DNA of 64,000 bases from Methanobacterium_C sp963845285 (GCA_963845285.1 CAWJRO010000017.1:9409-73408), one strand, 5' to 3'. Numbered from the stretch's first letter, positions 1-10,041 are shown. Notes: a model not told the origin generated them from the sequence alone. Numbers and translations: made by a program.

Positions 1-474
1 TTTCTATATTTAAAATCATGTTTATAGTTTTTCAAACCAATTAAAGCTCAATTTAAAATTTTATTATGATGATCTTTCTACACTAAATAGAATATAACAT
101 TGCCAGAAAAATGCATTTGAAAAATGTTGTTTCAAAGAATTAGTTGAAATAATTAGAAATATGGAGATTAAAAGGATTATAGGAATTATTTAAGTAAACA
201 TCATTAAAATACACCGCTTATTTATCAATTGAAGAGAAAAAAAATATTTCTTCATAAACATCTGTTGATTCTAAGTCACCAACAAATAGAAAACAAAAAA
301 GTAGTTGTGTATACATACATTAACAAAGAAAATGGATTAAAGTGATTTAATTAAATTGGATTTAAATTAAGAAAATGAATGAAAATGAATAATAATATGA
401 TTTGGAATTAGAAATAATTGATAGAAATTGAATATTAAATTTATGGATATCAAACTTAAGTTAAAGGAGATCAT
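1..474. other. AT-rich intergenic region, no gene seen
   Basis: I see no convincing reading frame, RNA or repeat here. The last bases carry the GGAG ribosome binding site of the gene starting at 475. Confidence 0.6.
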
Positions 475-1011
475 ATGTTACTAGGCGTTATATCTGACAC
501 CCACATACCAGAAAGGGCTTCTAAGATCCCAGAAAGCGTTTTTAAAATATTTAAAGAGACAGACATGATCCTGCATGCTGGGGACCTGGTTTCATATGAG
601 GTACTTGAAGAACTTGAGTCTATTGCAACCACACGGTGCGTTCAAGGAAATATGGACCGCGTTTATGGCGTCAAACTTCCTAAAAGAGACATAATCAAAG
701 TAGAAGGCATTAAAATAGGGCTTAATCATGGAGAAGTTTATCCAAGAGGAGATACTCAACAGTTGAAGTACATAGCCATGGAAATGGATGTTGAAGTTCT
801 TATTACAGGCCATACACACTGGGCATTCATAAAAGAAGTGGATGGTATCCTCCTTCTAAATCCTGGAAGTCCTACAGTTCCCAGGCTGTCTGATCCATCT
901 GTAATGCTCATTGAAATTGAAGACCAAAAATTAGATGCCCAGATCATTAAAATTGGAGATCCGGTCTGCAAGGCGCTTAATTTTAAAGGATCTGAAAATA
1001 GAATTTTATAA
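475..1011 (+). CDS. YfcE/MJ0936-type metallophosphoesterase
   Basis: This 178-aa protein is a calcineurin-like phosphodiesterase of the small YfcE/MJ0936 family. Family members are soluble metal-dependent phosphodiesterases of uncertain natural substrate. The metal ligands are all visible: D8 and H10 in the SDTH motif, D37 in HAGD, N59 in GNMD, H85 in NHGE, and H113/H115 in GHTH. The length fits the family, which is typically 160-185 aa. The start is supported by GGAG a few bases upstream of the ATG. It stands alone, with 239 bases to the next gene. The family call is firm; the cellular role is unknown. Confidence 0.92.
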   Translation: MLLGVISDTHIPERASKIPESVFKIFKETDMILHAGDLVSYEVLEELESIATTRCVQGNMDRVYGVKLPKRDIIKVEGIKIGLNHGEVYPRGDTQQLKYIAMEMDVEVLITGHTHWAFIKEVDGILLLNPGSPTVPRLSDPSVMLIEIEDQKLDAQIIKIGDPVCKALNFKGSENRIL

Positions 1012-1250
1012 AAAATGATCAAATAAGGTTACGTAAGAGGATTACGACAAGAATACAGTAAAAATATAGAATTATAGTTAAGTACAAAAGACATTATTTA
1101 TCTGAATAAACCTGAAAAAAGCAGTTTTAATCAGACAAAAGAACAGTTTAACTGGACTTATTATCTCAACAAGTTTAATAAGTTACTTCCTTAACTATAA
1201 TTCAAAAAAAGGTAAATAAAACAGGTAATTATAATTGAAGGAAAAAAATT

Positions 1251-1895
1251 ATGACTAAAAAATGGAACGTTGAACGAAAAAACGAACAATACTACAAAAT
1301 GGCCAAAAAGAATAACTACCGATCCAGAGCATCCTATAAACTCAAACAGATAAACAAAAGGTTCAAATTGATTGAACCCGAAAGTTACGTGCTTGATTTA
1401 GGAGCTGCACCTGGTGGTTGGTCCCAGGTAGCCCTTGAAATTATGGGCGAAGAAGGTGTTGTTGTGGGTGTAGATCTTCAATGGATAAGACCATTTGAAG
1501 AAGAGAATTTCATTGGAATAAAGGGGGATTTTACAAATGAAGACGTCCAGAAAAAGATAAAAAAAGCACTGGAAGGTAAGGCCAACATTGTGCTTTCAGA
1601 TGCATCCCCCAAATTATCCGGAATAAAAGACATGGATAATCTTAGATCTGCAGAACTTGCTGAAACTGTGCTCAAAATATGCGATTCACTCCTTGAAAGG
1701 AATGGAAGCCTTATTATGAAAGTATTCCAGGGTGCAGAATATGAGAACATTATTAAACAAATTAAAGAAAAATTTAGGATCGTTAAAACCACAAAACCAG
1801 AATCTTCAAGAAAATCAAGTACTGAAATGTACGTGGTTGCAAAAGGGTTCAGGGGAACAGTTGAACCACACAAATTCAATTCAAGATTGAGCTAA
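1251..1895 (+). CDS. rlmE: FtsJ/RlmE-type 23S rRNA 2'-O-methyltransferase
   Basis: This 214-aa protein matches the RrmJ/FtsJ family, which methylates the 2'-O of a uridine in the 23S rRNA A-loop using S-adenosylmethionine. The SAM-binding motif DLGAAPGGWSQ lies near residue 50. The K-D-K-E catalytic tetrad can be placed: a lysine in SYKLKQI near residue 30, the Asp of SDASP near 120, the Lys of MKVFQG near 165, and the Glu of STEMY near 190. Its length fits the archaeal enzymes. The start follows GAAGGAA. It is probably a single-gene unit, because about 240 bases precede it and a gene on the opposite strand follows. Confidence 0.92.
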   Translation: MTKKWNVERKNEQYYKMAKKNNYRSRASYKLKQINKRFKLIEPESYVLDLGAAPGGWSQVALEIMGEEGVVVGVDLQWIRPFEEENFIGIKGDFTNEDVQKKIKKALEGKANIVLSDASPKLSGIKDMDNLRSAELAETVLKICDSLLERNGSLIMKVFQGAEYENIIKQIKEKFRIVKTTKPESSRKSSTEMYVVAKGFRGTVEPHKFNSRLS

Positions 1896-2157
1896 CCCTA
1901 GAAAAACCTAAAATTAGTTAACCCTGAATAAATAACCCATCAAAAACTCAAGATAAAAATAACTCAGGATTATCTCAAGATTAAACTAACTCAGGATTAC
2001 AATAAAAAAAAGAATTGCAATAAAAAAAAGGATTATAACCCGGATTTAACCCAGTTTGAACAAATCCAGTTGAGTTTAGCCACTGCAATTAACTTTTTTT
2101 GTTAACTTCATGTTCGAGTCAATTTCAGGTTCAACTTATTGAATTTATAGAACTTAT

Positions 2158-2592
2158 TTACATCATCTTCTTTACATTATTCAAGCTGGATTCTGCATTT
2201 TGAAGTTGAGTCTGTGCCGTACTTATCCTACTTTTAATCTCATCTTGCGATTTACCCGCAGATACTGCACTATTTGCATCTGAAATTGCAGATTGCGCCT
2301 TTACAAGTTCAAGGTTAGCATTATTAAACGCAGTTTTCAGGTTGTCATTGTTAGAGTTATCAACAGTAGTTTTCACATCATCAAATTGGTTGCTTAAAGT
2401 GGAATAATCAGATTGTAAGACAGCGATCTGATCGTATGCGGATCCGCTCCCAACATCCGATGAAACAGTTGATGAAAGTGTATAAATTCCAATATAGACA
2501 AATATCGCTATTGTTGCCAGTATCAATATGATTCCTAAAACAGATATGCTCATGGATGTTGCTTTAAATAGATTTAATCTTGACCTTTTCAT
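2158..2592 (-). CDS. membrane-anchored coiled-coil protein of unknown function
   Basis: I do not recognise this 144-aa protein as a named family. It starts with a basic cytoplasmic tip (MKRSRLNLFK), followed by one hydrophobic segment at about residues 14-40. The rest is hydrophilic, rich in Ser, Ala, Asn, Asp and Gln, with heptad-like spacing from about 55 to 140 (for example SDYSTLSNQFDDV and AQTQLQNAESSLNN). It is therefore probably anchored in the membrane with an extracytoplasmic coiled coil. A strong GGTGAT site lies just upstream of the ATG. It is transcribed away from mcm. Confidence 0.75.
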   Translation of the reverse strand: MKRSRLNLFKATSMSISVLGIILILATIAIFVYIGIYTLSSTVSSDVGSGSAYDQIAVLQSDYSTLSNQFDDVKTTVDNSNNDNLKTAFNNANLELVKAQSAISDANSAVSAGKSQDEIKSRISTAQTQLQNAESSLNNVKKMM

Positions 2593-2910
2593 GTTATCAC
2601 CTGATTATATGAGCTTTCTAATAATAAGCATAAAATTATAAGTTCCTAATATAAACAATTTATAATATTTTGATTTATGGTATTTATTAGGTTAATATTC
2701 ATATATACTTGTAAAAATTTAAGTGTAAAAATTCCTAAAAAATCTTAAAATCTTTTGCAAATGAAATTATTAATTAGGGTAATATTAAATAAATAAAATT
2801 AAGTAATAATTAATATTGATATTCTGTAATAATTTTATTCAATGAAACTGAATATTAAATAAACTTGGAATAAATTTTTTAATTGTAATATGAAGGAGTA
2901 TACTTGAACA
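2593..2910. other. divergent promoter region
   Basis: This AT-rich spacer of 318 bases separates the divergent coiled-coil gene and mcm. It should hold both promoters, but several TATA-like tracts compete and I cannot assign one. No RNA or repeat is evident. Confidence 0.5.
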
Positions 2911-4911
2911 ATGAAATCTTCAACAGATAAAGCAAAAACATCAGTGGCAAAATTTGAGGAATTTTTCAGCTCAAAATATAAAGATACTGTCTTTGAAGCC
3001 CTTGAAAAGTATCCGGATAAAAGATCGGTTGTGGTGGATTACACTGAACTTGAGATGTTCGACCCGGACATTGCGGATCTTCTCCTTGAAAAACCAGAGG
3101 AAGTTCTGAAGGCATCCCAAAAGGCCATAAAAAACATCGACCCTCAACGTAAAAATGCAGAACTCCACATCAGATTTGAGAATATCCGAAACAACATCCA
3201 GCTTCGGTATCTCAGAAGTAAATATATAGGTAAATTTGTTGCAGTGGATGGGATAGTACGTAAAAGTGATGAAATTCGCCCCAGAATAATGAATGCCCTC
3301 TTTGAATGCAGAAGCTGTATGAGGCTTCAAGAAGTGCCGCAGACCAGCAATTTACTGAGCGAACCTGCCCTGTGCCAGGAGTGCGGAGGAAGATCATTCA
3401 GATTACTTCAAGAAGAGTCAGAATTCATGGACACTCAAACCGTAAAGGTTCAGGAACCTCTGGAAAATCTATCTGGTGGTGAAGAGCCAAAACAGATAGC
3501 AGTAATCCTGGAAGATGACTTGGTTGACTCTGTAACCCCTGGAGATATAGTCAGAATAACCGGAACCATGAAAACTGTCAGGGATGAGAAAACAAAACGT
3601 TTCAAGAATTTCATCTACGGGAATTACATAGAAGCCATGGAACAGGAATTTGAAGAGCTCAAAATAAGCGACGAAGATGAAGCTAAAATAAAGGAGCTTG
3701 CAGCAGACCCTGAAGTCTACGAAAAAATTATAAAATCTACAGCACCTTCAATACAAGGATACAGAGATGTTAAAGAAGCAATAGCCCTGCAACTTTTCGG
3801 AGGATCTGCCAAGAATCTGGAGGATAAAACCCGGCTAAGGGGAGATATTCACATACTAATTGTGGGAGATCCTGGTATTGGTAAATCCCAGATGCTCAAA
3901 TATGTTTCAAAACTGGCTCCACGTGGAATTTACACAAGCGGTAAAGGAACCAGTGGTGTTGGTCTCACAGCAGCAGCTGTACGTGATGAATTCGGAGGAT
4001 GGAGTTTGGAAGCAGGTGCATTGGTATTGGGTGACCGGGGTAACGTTTGTGTAGACGAACTGGACAAGATGCGGCCGGAAGACCGCTCTGCAATTCACGA
4101 AGCTCTCGAACAACAAACTATTAGTATTGCAAAGGCTGGTATAATGGCCACATTGAACTCCCGTTGTTCCGTACTTGCAGCAGCAAACCCTAAATTTGGT
4201 CGTTTTGACCGTTATAAATCCATAGCTGAACAGATAGACCTTCCATCCCCAATTCTATCCCGTTTCGATCTTATATTTGTTGTGGAGGATAAACCAGACG
4301 TGGAAAGGGATACAAAACTTGCAAACCACATACTGAGAATACACCAGGATAACTCCATACCATTCGAAATTGAACCTGAACTTTTAAGGAAATACATCGC
4401 TTATGCAAGGCGTGACATCCATCCTAAACTTACAGATAAAGCCATTGCAGCCCTTCAAAAGTTCTATGTGGATATGAGAAGTGGTGCAGTGGATGAAGAT
4501 TCTCCAGTCCCAATTACAGCACGTCAGCTGGAAGCTCTGGTAAGATTGTCAGAGGCAAGCGCCAAGATCCGTCTGGGAGATGAAGTAACAGAATATGATG
4601 CTGTAAGGGCCATTACAATACAACAGAACTGTATGAAACAGGTTGGATATGATCCAGAAACAGGTAAAGTTGATATTGACAAAGTTGAAGGCCGTACACC
4701 CAAATCAGACCGTGACAAAATGAGGGTTGTGACTGAACTCATAGGAGAACTGGAAGACGATTACAATGGAAGAACTCCAAAGAACATACTTATATCTGAA
4801 TTATCAGATAGGTATAATATGAGTGAAGAAAAGGCTGAAGATATGCTAAAAATATTGAAAAGAAAGGGAATAATATACGAACCACAGCAGGGTTACTACA
4901 AAGTTGCATAA
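2911..4911 (+). CDS. mcm: MCM replicative DNA helicase
   Basis: This 666-aa protein is the archaeal minichromosome maintenance helicase, a hexameric 3'-5' ATPase that unwinds DNA ahead of the fork. The N-terminal half has the OB-fold and a zinc finger with CxxC pairs at about residues 134-137 and 155-158. The AAA+ core shows Walker A GDPGIGKSQ near 320, Walker B VCVDELDKM near 380, and the arginine-finger stretch LSRFDLIF near 450. A C-terminal winged-helix region (about 590-666) follows. The length equals that of Methanothermobacter MCM. GGAG lies 13 bases upstream of the ATG. It is a single-copy essential gene by family knowledge. Confidence 0.97.
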   Translation: MKSSTDKAKTSVAKFEEFFSSKYKDTVFEALEKYPDKRSVVVDYTELEMFDPDIADLLLEKPEEVLKASQKAIKNIDPQRKNAELHIRFENIRNNIQLRYLRSKYIGKFVAVDGIVRKSDEIRPRIMNALFECRSCMRLQEVPQTSNLLSEPALCQECGGRSFRLLQEESEFMDTQTVKVQEPLENLSGGEEPKQIAVILEDDLVDSVTPGDIVRITGTMKTVRDEKTKRFKNFIYGNYIEAMEQEFEELKISDEDEAKIKELAADPEVYEKIIKSTAPSIQGYRDVKEAIALQLFGGSAKNLEDKTRLRGDIHILIVGDPGIGKSQMLKYVSKLAPRGIYTSGKGTSGVGLTAAAVRDEFGGWSLEAGALVLGDRGNVCVDELDKMRPEDRSAIHEALEQQTISIAKAGIMATLNSRCSVLAAANPKFGRFDRYKSIAEQIDLPSPILSRFDLIFVVEDKPDVERDTKLANHILRIHQDNSIPFEIEPELLRKYIAYARRDIHPKLTDKAIAALQKFYVDMRSGAVDEDSPVPITARQLEALVRLSEASAKIRLGDEVTEYDAVRAITIQQNCMKQVGYDPETGKVDIDKVEGRTPKSDRDKMRVVTELIGELEDDYNGRTPKNILISELSDRYNMSEEKAEDMLKILKRKGIIYEPQQGYYKVA

Positions 4912-5165
4912 CCAGATTACCCCATATATAATCAGATGAACTCTGTATGAGTGTATGAGATAAAATCTGATTTTATAAACTTTATCAGAGATTACATCAA
5001 ATTACAAAAAATAATTCAGCTTACTAAACAGCTTTACTAAAATATTATTAACTGAACATCCTTAAATGCCGATTATTTAATAGATATCATTAATCTGATC
5101 GTTAAAAATTAATTCAGTTAATGAAAATTCAATTACAAATTTCTAAATTTTTCAGGAGGTAAAAA

Positions 5166-5573
5166 ATGACCGATTATAATGAATTATTAGACAGAGCTAT
5201 AGAGCAGCTGCCAGAAAAGGTTTTTGAGAGTAAAAGGTTCACAGTGCCAAGGGCTTACTCGGTGATCCAGGGAAACAGAACCATTATCCAGAACTTCAGC
5301 GAAGTTGCAGATGCCATGAACAGAGATCCTCAACACGTTTTAAAGTTCCTTTTAAGAGAACTGGGTACTGCTGGAAACCTTGAAGGTTCAAGGGCTATAA
5401 TGCAGGGAAAATTCACCCATTACCTTATAAACGACAGGATAGAAGATTATGTTAAACGTTTTGTAATGTGCCATGAGTGCAACAGACCGGACACTAAAAT
5501 AATAAGGGAAGACCGTATCGATATTCTCAAATGTGAAGCATGCGGTGCTAAAGCTCCCCTAAAAACACTTTAA
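5166..5573 (+). CDS. eif2b: translation initiation factor aIF2 subunit beta
   Basis: This 135-aa protein is the beta subunit of archaeal initiation factor 2, which with the alpha and gamma subunits brings initiator Met-tRNA to the small ribosomal subunit. The alpha-beta core at about residues 25-95 contains the family pattern of HVLKFLLRELGT. The C-terminal zinc ribbon shows two CxxC pairs (CHEC and CEAC) at about 99-127. Its length is typical. The start follows a very strong AGGAGGT site. It sits between mcm and nmd3 as its own unit. Confidence 0.96.
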   Translation: MTDYNELLDRAIEQLPEKVFESKRFTVPRAYSVIQGNRTIIQNFSEVADAMNRDPQHVLKFLLRELGTAGNLEGSRAIMQGKFTHYLINDRIEDYVKRFVMCHECNRPDTKIIREDRIDILKCEACGAKAPLKTL

Positions 5574-5591
5574 TTACCATAAAGCTATCTT

Positions 5592-5618
5592 ATTTTATTT
5601 ATTATTTTATTTTTTTTA
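5592..5618 (+). terminator. T-rich termination tract after aIF2-beta
   Basis: A run of T-rich sequence with up to eight consecutive T lies just after the aIF2-beta stop codon. Archaeal RNA polymerase terminates at such tracts without needing a hairpin. The call rests on composition alone. Confidence 0.4.
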
Positions 5619-5648
5619 GAATAAAATAATAGAAAATTGTAAATTAAC

Positions 5649-5755
5649 GAGGCCTTCCCATATTTCAGAATTTGCAAAAAAAATAAGGATAAATAAAGTT
5701 TTAAATTCAAAAATAAGCAAAATTATACTTGTCAAAAGTAATTATGAGAAGCCTT
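5649..5755. mobile_element. 107-bp MITE-like element, copy 1
   Basis: This is a diverged copy of the family with ends GAGGCTGTCTCAT and ATGAGACAGCCTC. Here the left end reads GAGGCCTTCCCAT and the right end ATGAGAAGCCTT. The internal block with TTTGCAAAAA and TTTAAATTCAAAAATAAGC matches the other copies. TAAC flanks both sides, consistent with a short target duplication. It lies between aIF2-beta and nmd3. Confidence 0.85.
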
Positions 5756-5914
5756 TAACATATTAAAAATAGTATTTAATATAATAAGCAAAATTATGGG
5801 GTATAAACTAAAACAATACGCATTTAAGATATATATTTTAAAAATAAACCTATAAATTGAATACAAAATTAAAATTAGAGTTTTTAAAGTTATAAATACA
5901 GATTAATTATAATT

Positions 5915-5932
5915 TAATAATTATAAACTTAA
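5915..5932 (+). promoter_or_regulatory. TATA-type promoter of nmd3, probably leaderless
   Basis: The sequence TAATTATAAACTT is centred about 25 bases upstream of the nmd3 ATG, the normal distance from TATA box to transcription start in archaea. No ribosome binding site is seen before that ATG. Transcription probably starts at or near the start codon. Confidence 0.4.
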
Positions 5933-5948
5933 CAAATCGATTGATAAA

Positions 5949-7001
5949 ATGTTCTGTCCAAAATGTGGGAAAGAAGATGTGGAGATTTTTAAAGGTCTCT
6001 GCAAATCTTGTTTTATAGAAGAATTTCAGTTAATTAGTTTACCTGATAAAATTAAGTTCACAATCTGCGTGAAATGTGGGTCAACCCTTAAAAGAGGGAA
6101 ATGGAAAGATCCAAGATTATCCGAAGAAGAAATCATATATAAGGCTGTGTGGGATGCCATAACAGTGAATGATCCTGTAGAAAACCTGGAGATAGGTGTG
6201 GAGATCATAACAATCCGCGGTTCAATTTTCGAATGCATAGTCCACGCTTCAGGCAGTGTGCTGGGCGAAACCATAAAACAGGACTATGCTGTGGAAGTTA
6301 AAAAGAATAAAACCATCTGCCAAGACTGTAGTAAATATGATTCAGGTTATTATGAATCTGTAATCCAAATAAGAGCCGATGAGAGGGTTCCATCACATGA
6401 TGAAATTGAAACCATTGATGGTATTATCATATCACGAATCAAAAAGCTCTCAAAAAAGAATATGATGGCATATATAGCAGACAGAATGGTACTGAAAGAA
6501 GGTGTAGATTACTACGTTGGCTCCTACAAGGTTGCATTAAACCTGGTAAATGCCATTAAAGAAGTTTTCGGGGGGGTCATGAAGGAATCCCCCAAGATCG
6601 CCGGGCGTAACAAATCAACTGGAAAGGATCTTTACAGGATATGGATATCCTTAAGACTTGCAAAATTCCACAAGGGTGATTTTATAGAATATGAAGGAAA
6701 CTTGGGCCAGATTACAGGTCTTAATGGTAAAAGGATAGCTTTTAAAGAATTAGATTCCCCCCACAAATCATCTGTGATGTGGAGAGATTACGACAAGATA
6801 AATATCATTGCAGAACGTGAAGATACAAAAAATACAACTGTAACTTCAAAGACGCCCAGATCTATCCAGATACTCCACCCTGAAACTTACCAACCCGTTG
6901 ACATACCAATTCATGAAGGGATTTCAGGGATTGAAATTGGAGAAGAAGTACTTGTTGTAGAGATAAAAGGAGATCTTTATATTCTTAAAACTGAGTTCTA
7001 A
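5949..7001 (+). CDS. Nmd3-like zinc-ribbon protein
   Basis: This 350-aa protein resembles the archaeal homologue of Nmd3, the eukaryotic 60S ribosomal export adaptor. In archaea a role in large-subunit maturation is assumed but not shown. The N-terminal part has serial CxxC zinc ribbons: CPKC near residue 3, CKSC near 23, CVKC near 40, and CQDC near 125. An alpha/beta region and C-terminal beta-rich domains follow. No Shine-Dalgarno sequence precedes the ATG, while a TATA-like box lies about 25 bases upstream, so the mRNA may be leaderless. The downstream neighbour is tyrS. Confidence 0.85.
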   Translation: MFCPKCGKEDVEIFKGLCKSCFIEEFQLISLPDKIKFTICVKCGSTLKRGKWKDPRLSEEEIIYKAVWDAITVNDPVENLEIGVEIITIRGSIFECIVHASGSVLGETIKQDYAVEVKKNKTICQDCSKYDSGYYESVIQIRADERVPSHDEIETIDGIIISRIKKLSKKNMMAYIADRMVLKEGVDYYVGSYKVALNLVNAIKEVFGGVMKESPKIAGRNKSTGKDLYRIWISLRLAKFHKGDFIEYEGNLGQITGLNGKRIAFKELDSPHKSSVMWRDYDKINIIAEREDTKNTTVTSKTPRSIQILHPETYQPVDIPIHEGISGIEIGEEVLVVEIKGDLYILKTEF

Positions 7002-7281
7002 CAATATAAAATAGAGATAATAAGATAGAATATGCTTTCAATTAACTATTCAGTTATGATGAACAAAAGTTATTATCAACAAATATTTTTTTTAATGTAA
7101 TCAATCAGCATCAACAGATCATGCTTAATGTATCTCTTTCAAATAATAAAATACAAAGATTATAGTGCCTTCAATACAATACAAATTTAATATTTATACA
7201 AAAAACTAAACGAATTTACTACTAAGCAAATAAACATTATTGACTAAAAATTCAATATTCTCAAACATTTACGGTGATAAG

Positions 7282-8241
7282 ATGGACACAGACTCTAAGA
7301 TAGAATTGATAAAAAAGGGAACACTTGAAGTGATAACAGAAGAGGAACTAAGAGAAAAGATTGAAACTGGAAACATGACCGCTTATATTGGTTACGAACC
7401 ATCAGGAAGTGTCCATCTGGGACATGCAATCACCGTTAAAAAGATGATAGACCTTCAAAGAGCAGGATTTAAGATAAAAATTTTACTTGCGGATCTTCAC
7501 GCTTACCTGAATGGAAAGGGAAATCTTGAGGAGATAAAAAAAATATCCAAGTATAATATAAAGTGTTTCAAAGCTCTGGGACTCTCAGAGGATACAGAAT
7601 TCATTTTAGGATCCGAATTTCAGAGGGGACCAGAACACGTAAATAAAGTATTCGAACTCGCCCTTACAACAACATTAACCCGTGCTAAAAGAAGTATGGC
7701 CCAAATATCAAGGGACAGTACGGACCATAAGGTTGCTGAAGTCATTTATCCCCTTTTACAAGTTGTTGACATGCTCTTTTTGAATGTAGATGTTGCACTC
7801 GGAGGAATGGAACAGCGAAAGATCCACATGCTTGCAAGGGAACATCTGCCAAAAATGGGATTTACTGCACCTGTATGCATACATACACCGCTCTTACATG
7901 GTACAGATGGTTCTGACAAAATGTCATCAAGTAAAGACAATTTCATAGCAGTAGACGACGAGCCTGAGGTTATAAAAAGTAAGATCCAGAAAAGTTTCTG
8001 TCCGCAGGGCCAGGTTGAGGACAACCCAATTATAGAAATAGCTGATCACTTCATTTTCAGTGAAAGAGATACAATTTTGATAGAGAGACCACCGAAATTC
8101 GGGGGAAACCTTGAACTCACACAAGAAGAACTTTTGAAGAGTTACGGAGAAGGAAAATTACATCCACTGGACCTTAAAAATGCCGTTTCAAACCAGTTAA
8201 TTGAAATTTTGAAACCGGTTCGTGAATATTTTAAGTCTTAA
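7282..8241 (+). CDS. tyrS: tyrosyl-tRNA synthetase
   Basis: This 319-aa protein is the archaeal-type class I tyrosyl-tRNA synthetase, which charges tRNA-Tyr in the cytoplasm. The HIGH-type motif appears as HLGHA near residue 45 and the KMSKS loop as KMSSS near residue 213. Its length is close to that of the Methanocaldococcus enzyme (306 aa). A longer frame opens with TTG at 7240, but GGTGAT lies three bases before the ATG at 7282, so I choose that start. The upstream 240 bases are AT-rich with no other gene. Confidence 0.96.
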   Translation: MDTDSKIELIKKGTLEVITEEELREKIETGNMTAYIGYEPSGSVHLGHAITVKKMIDLQRAGFKIKILLADLHAYLNGKGNLEEIKKISKYNIKCFKALGLSEDTEFILGSEFQRGPEHVNKVFELALTTTLTRAKRSMAQISRDSTDHKVAEVIYPLLQVVDMLFLNVDVALGGMEQRKIHMLAREHLPKMGFTAPVCIHTPLLHGTDGSDKMSSSKDNFIAVDDEPEVIKSKIQKSFCPQGQVEDNPIIEIADHFIFSERDTILIERPPKFGGNLELTQEELLKSYGEGKLHPLDLKNAVSNQLIEILKPVREYFKS

Positions 8242-8400
8242 AAATCTTAAAGTTAAAATATCTTAAAAATAGTTCAGATCTATAGTTCGTCATAGTTTCA
8301 GATTAATTAGCTGAAATCTCAAAAAAAAGTAACAGTTGAAATCTCAAAGATCTTAAAATATGATGATTAACTTATTCAATGATTAAAAGAAGGTGATTAT

Positions 8401-8619
8401 ATGGGAGAAGGGATATATGAAATGAAAATTCCTGCAGGAATTACAGAAAGCCAACTTGCAGAGGTTATAAACACATACGATCTTGAATTAATACAAACTG
8501 AATATGGACCTGTTCTTAAAGGAGAAATTGAAAAACTAGAAAATGCAAGGGATCAAATCGTTAAAGCCCTAAATGATCGAATCAAAGAACTTGAAGGCCA
8601 TTCTAAAGATGGATCCTAA
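8401..8619 (+). CDS. small conserved-looking protein of unknown function
   Basis: This 72-aa protein has no motif I can name. It opens with a short beta-like segment, continues with a predicted amphipathic helix, and ends in a charged helix rich in Glu, Lys and Asn (KGEIEKLENARDQ) that could form a coiled coil. A good GGTGAT site precedes the ATG. Codon use is like that of the neighbours, which supports real coding. It follows tyrS on the same strand after 159 bases, so co-transcription is possible but not shown. Confidence 0.7.
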   Translation: MGEGIYEMKIPAGITESQLAEVINTYDLELIQTEYGPVLKGEIEKLENARDQIVKALNDRIKELEGHSKDGS

Positions 8620-8946
8620 CCCTCATGGATCCATTTTTAGTTAAGATGTTACTCAATAAGAATTTCTTAATTAAAAATTCCAACTTAAAAATTTTCTCAC
8701 TATATTCTCTTTCTCACTATATTTCCCTATTTGAACAGCATCCCATATTTAAGGGTTATTAACAAGTTTTGAAAATCTAAAGAATTCTAAAAAACAGTAA
8801 AAAACCCTAAAAAACAGTAAAAAAAACTAGAAAATCAAAATCTAAAAAAACAGTACAAAGACTAAGAAAATTAATTAAAAAATACTAAAAAATCTTCAAT
8901 CATTCACACGTGACCAATTAAATCGCATTAAAATTAATGTTCAATT
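8620..8946. other. AT-rich spacer with poly-A repeats
   Basis: This convergent spacer between the 72-aa and 114-aa genes contains near-tandem CTAAAAAACAGT units at about 8785-8860 and short CTCACTATAT repeats near 8700. It is low-complexity DNA. I see no gene or RNA. Confidence 0.5.
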
Positions 8947-9291
8947 TTAAATCCAGTTTGAGACTTCTTCTGCAATTTCATCCGCTATATCATCAATGAA
9001 ATCTTGATCAGTCAGGTTACATTCCTCAGATTCTGTACAAAATGTATATTCTCCTTCATGATTTTTCTGCAAAACTTCTCCACTGTCAGCTTCACGAAGC
9101 TCCCAGTACCAAGAGTAATATATCACACATTCTCCTTCAGGGTGTCCTGCACAATAATCTTCATTTTCCTTATAACCAACTATAAGAATCTTATCATTGA
9201 AATGGATTTGTTCTTCCCATATATCCTTATTCCCTGGTATTTTTTCAGGTTCTGTTTCTATTATTTTGTCTGCAAGCTCCTCTTTATCCAT
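8947..9291 (-). CDS. acidic cysteine-containing protein of unknown function
   Basis: This 114-aa protein is strongly acidic and has four cysteines: one in DYCAGH, one in GECVIYY, and two in the segment FCTESEEC. A central Trp/Tyr-rich beta-like stretch (YYSWYWELREA) is flanked by acidic helices at both ends. A GGAGG site lies just upstream of the ATG, which argues that it is translated. I cannot assign a family. It is a separate unit downstream of tmk on the same strand, with a 137-base gap. Confidence 0.65.
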   Translation of the reverse strand: MDKEELADKIIETEPEKIPGNKDIWEEQIHFNDKILIVGYKENEDYCAGHPEGECVIYYSWYWELREADSGEVLQKNHEGEYTFCTESEECNLTDQDFIDDIADEIAEEVSNWI

Positions 9292-9428
9292 TAAAATCCT
9301 CCGAACATTTAAATAAGTTTATATTGGATAATATCTGGTTAAAAATTATTTAATCATTGCTGTTTTACTATTATATATCCGGAACATGTCCTGAATTGAA
9401 CATTCAAATATAAAACTTTTAACTGAAC

Positions 9429-10004
9429 TTAAACACACATACCCAAATTGCAGGCCACACTTCTCTTTATATCTTCATGTACCTTGTTTATACCATTATT
9501 GGCATTTACAACAAAGAAATTTTCTTCTTCTGCAAGTTTAAGATATTTTTTCCTTATTTTTTCGAGAAAAGTTTCATCTTCAAAGCTGTCTTTGCCTTCA
9601 CAACGCATCAAAGCTGTCTCAGGTTCCAGGTCCAAAAGTATTACAAGGTCTGGTTTTCTTGCAAACCTATTTATCTGGGATATCCATTCTGCACCGTTCT
9701 GGTAGGCAATACTAGAATAGAAGCACCTGTCACTTATAATTATTTTATCTTCAGCTTCTGCATCGCGGATTTTATCCATAAGAATGGTTCTGTCCGCTGC
9801 AAAGAGTAGTCCAAGGGTTCTTTGAAAGTTTTCATCTGTAGCGTGCGGATTTTGGAGCAGTTCACGTATCAAACGACCCACTTTTGAGTTGGTTGGCTCA
9901 AAAATCCTTAAAACTTCGTGTCCGCAGTCAGAAAGCCAATTTTCAAGGAGCTCTATCTGGGTTGATTTTCCTGATCCATCGATTCCTTCCAAACATATGT
10001 ACAT
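9429..10004 (-). CDS. tmk: thymidylate kinase
   Basis: This 191-aa protein is dTMP kinase, which phosphorylates dTMP to dTDP. The P-loop GIDGSGKSTQ lies at about residues 8-17, the FEPTN segment that contacts the nucleotide near 40, and the DR(Y/F)-type motif SDRCFYSS near 95. Length is slightly under the usual 200-210 aa. AGGAG precedes the ATG. It lies 37 bases downstream of the ubiA-type gene on the same strand, so the two probably form one transcript. Confidence 0.93.
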   Translation of the reverse strand: MYICLEGIDGSGKSTQIELLENWLSDCGHEVLRIFEPTNSKVGRLIRELLQNPHATDENFQRTLGLLFAADRTILMDKIRDAEAEDKIIISDRCFYSSIAYQNGAEWISQINRFARKPDLVILLDLEPETALMRCEGKDSFEDETFLEKIRKKYLKLAEEENFFVVNANNGINKVHEDIKRSVACNLGMCV

Positions 10005-10041
10005 ATCTTTTCTCCTAAAGATTTTAAATCAAATGAGTGTA

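Noticed and set aside
592..1022. Antisense frames over the phosphodiesterase gene
   Set aside because: They are shadows of a well-supported gene on the other strand.
8780..8860. CRISPR-like short repeats
   Set aside because: The units are irregular, A-rich and without spacers of constant length. No CRISPR array is seen anywhere in the window.
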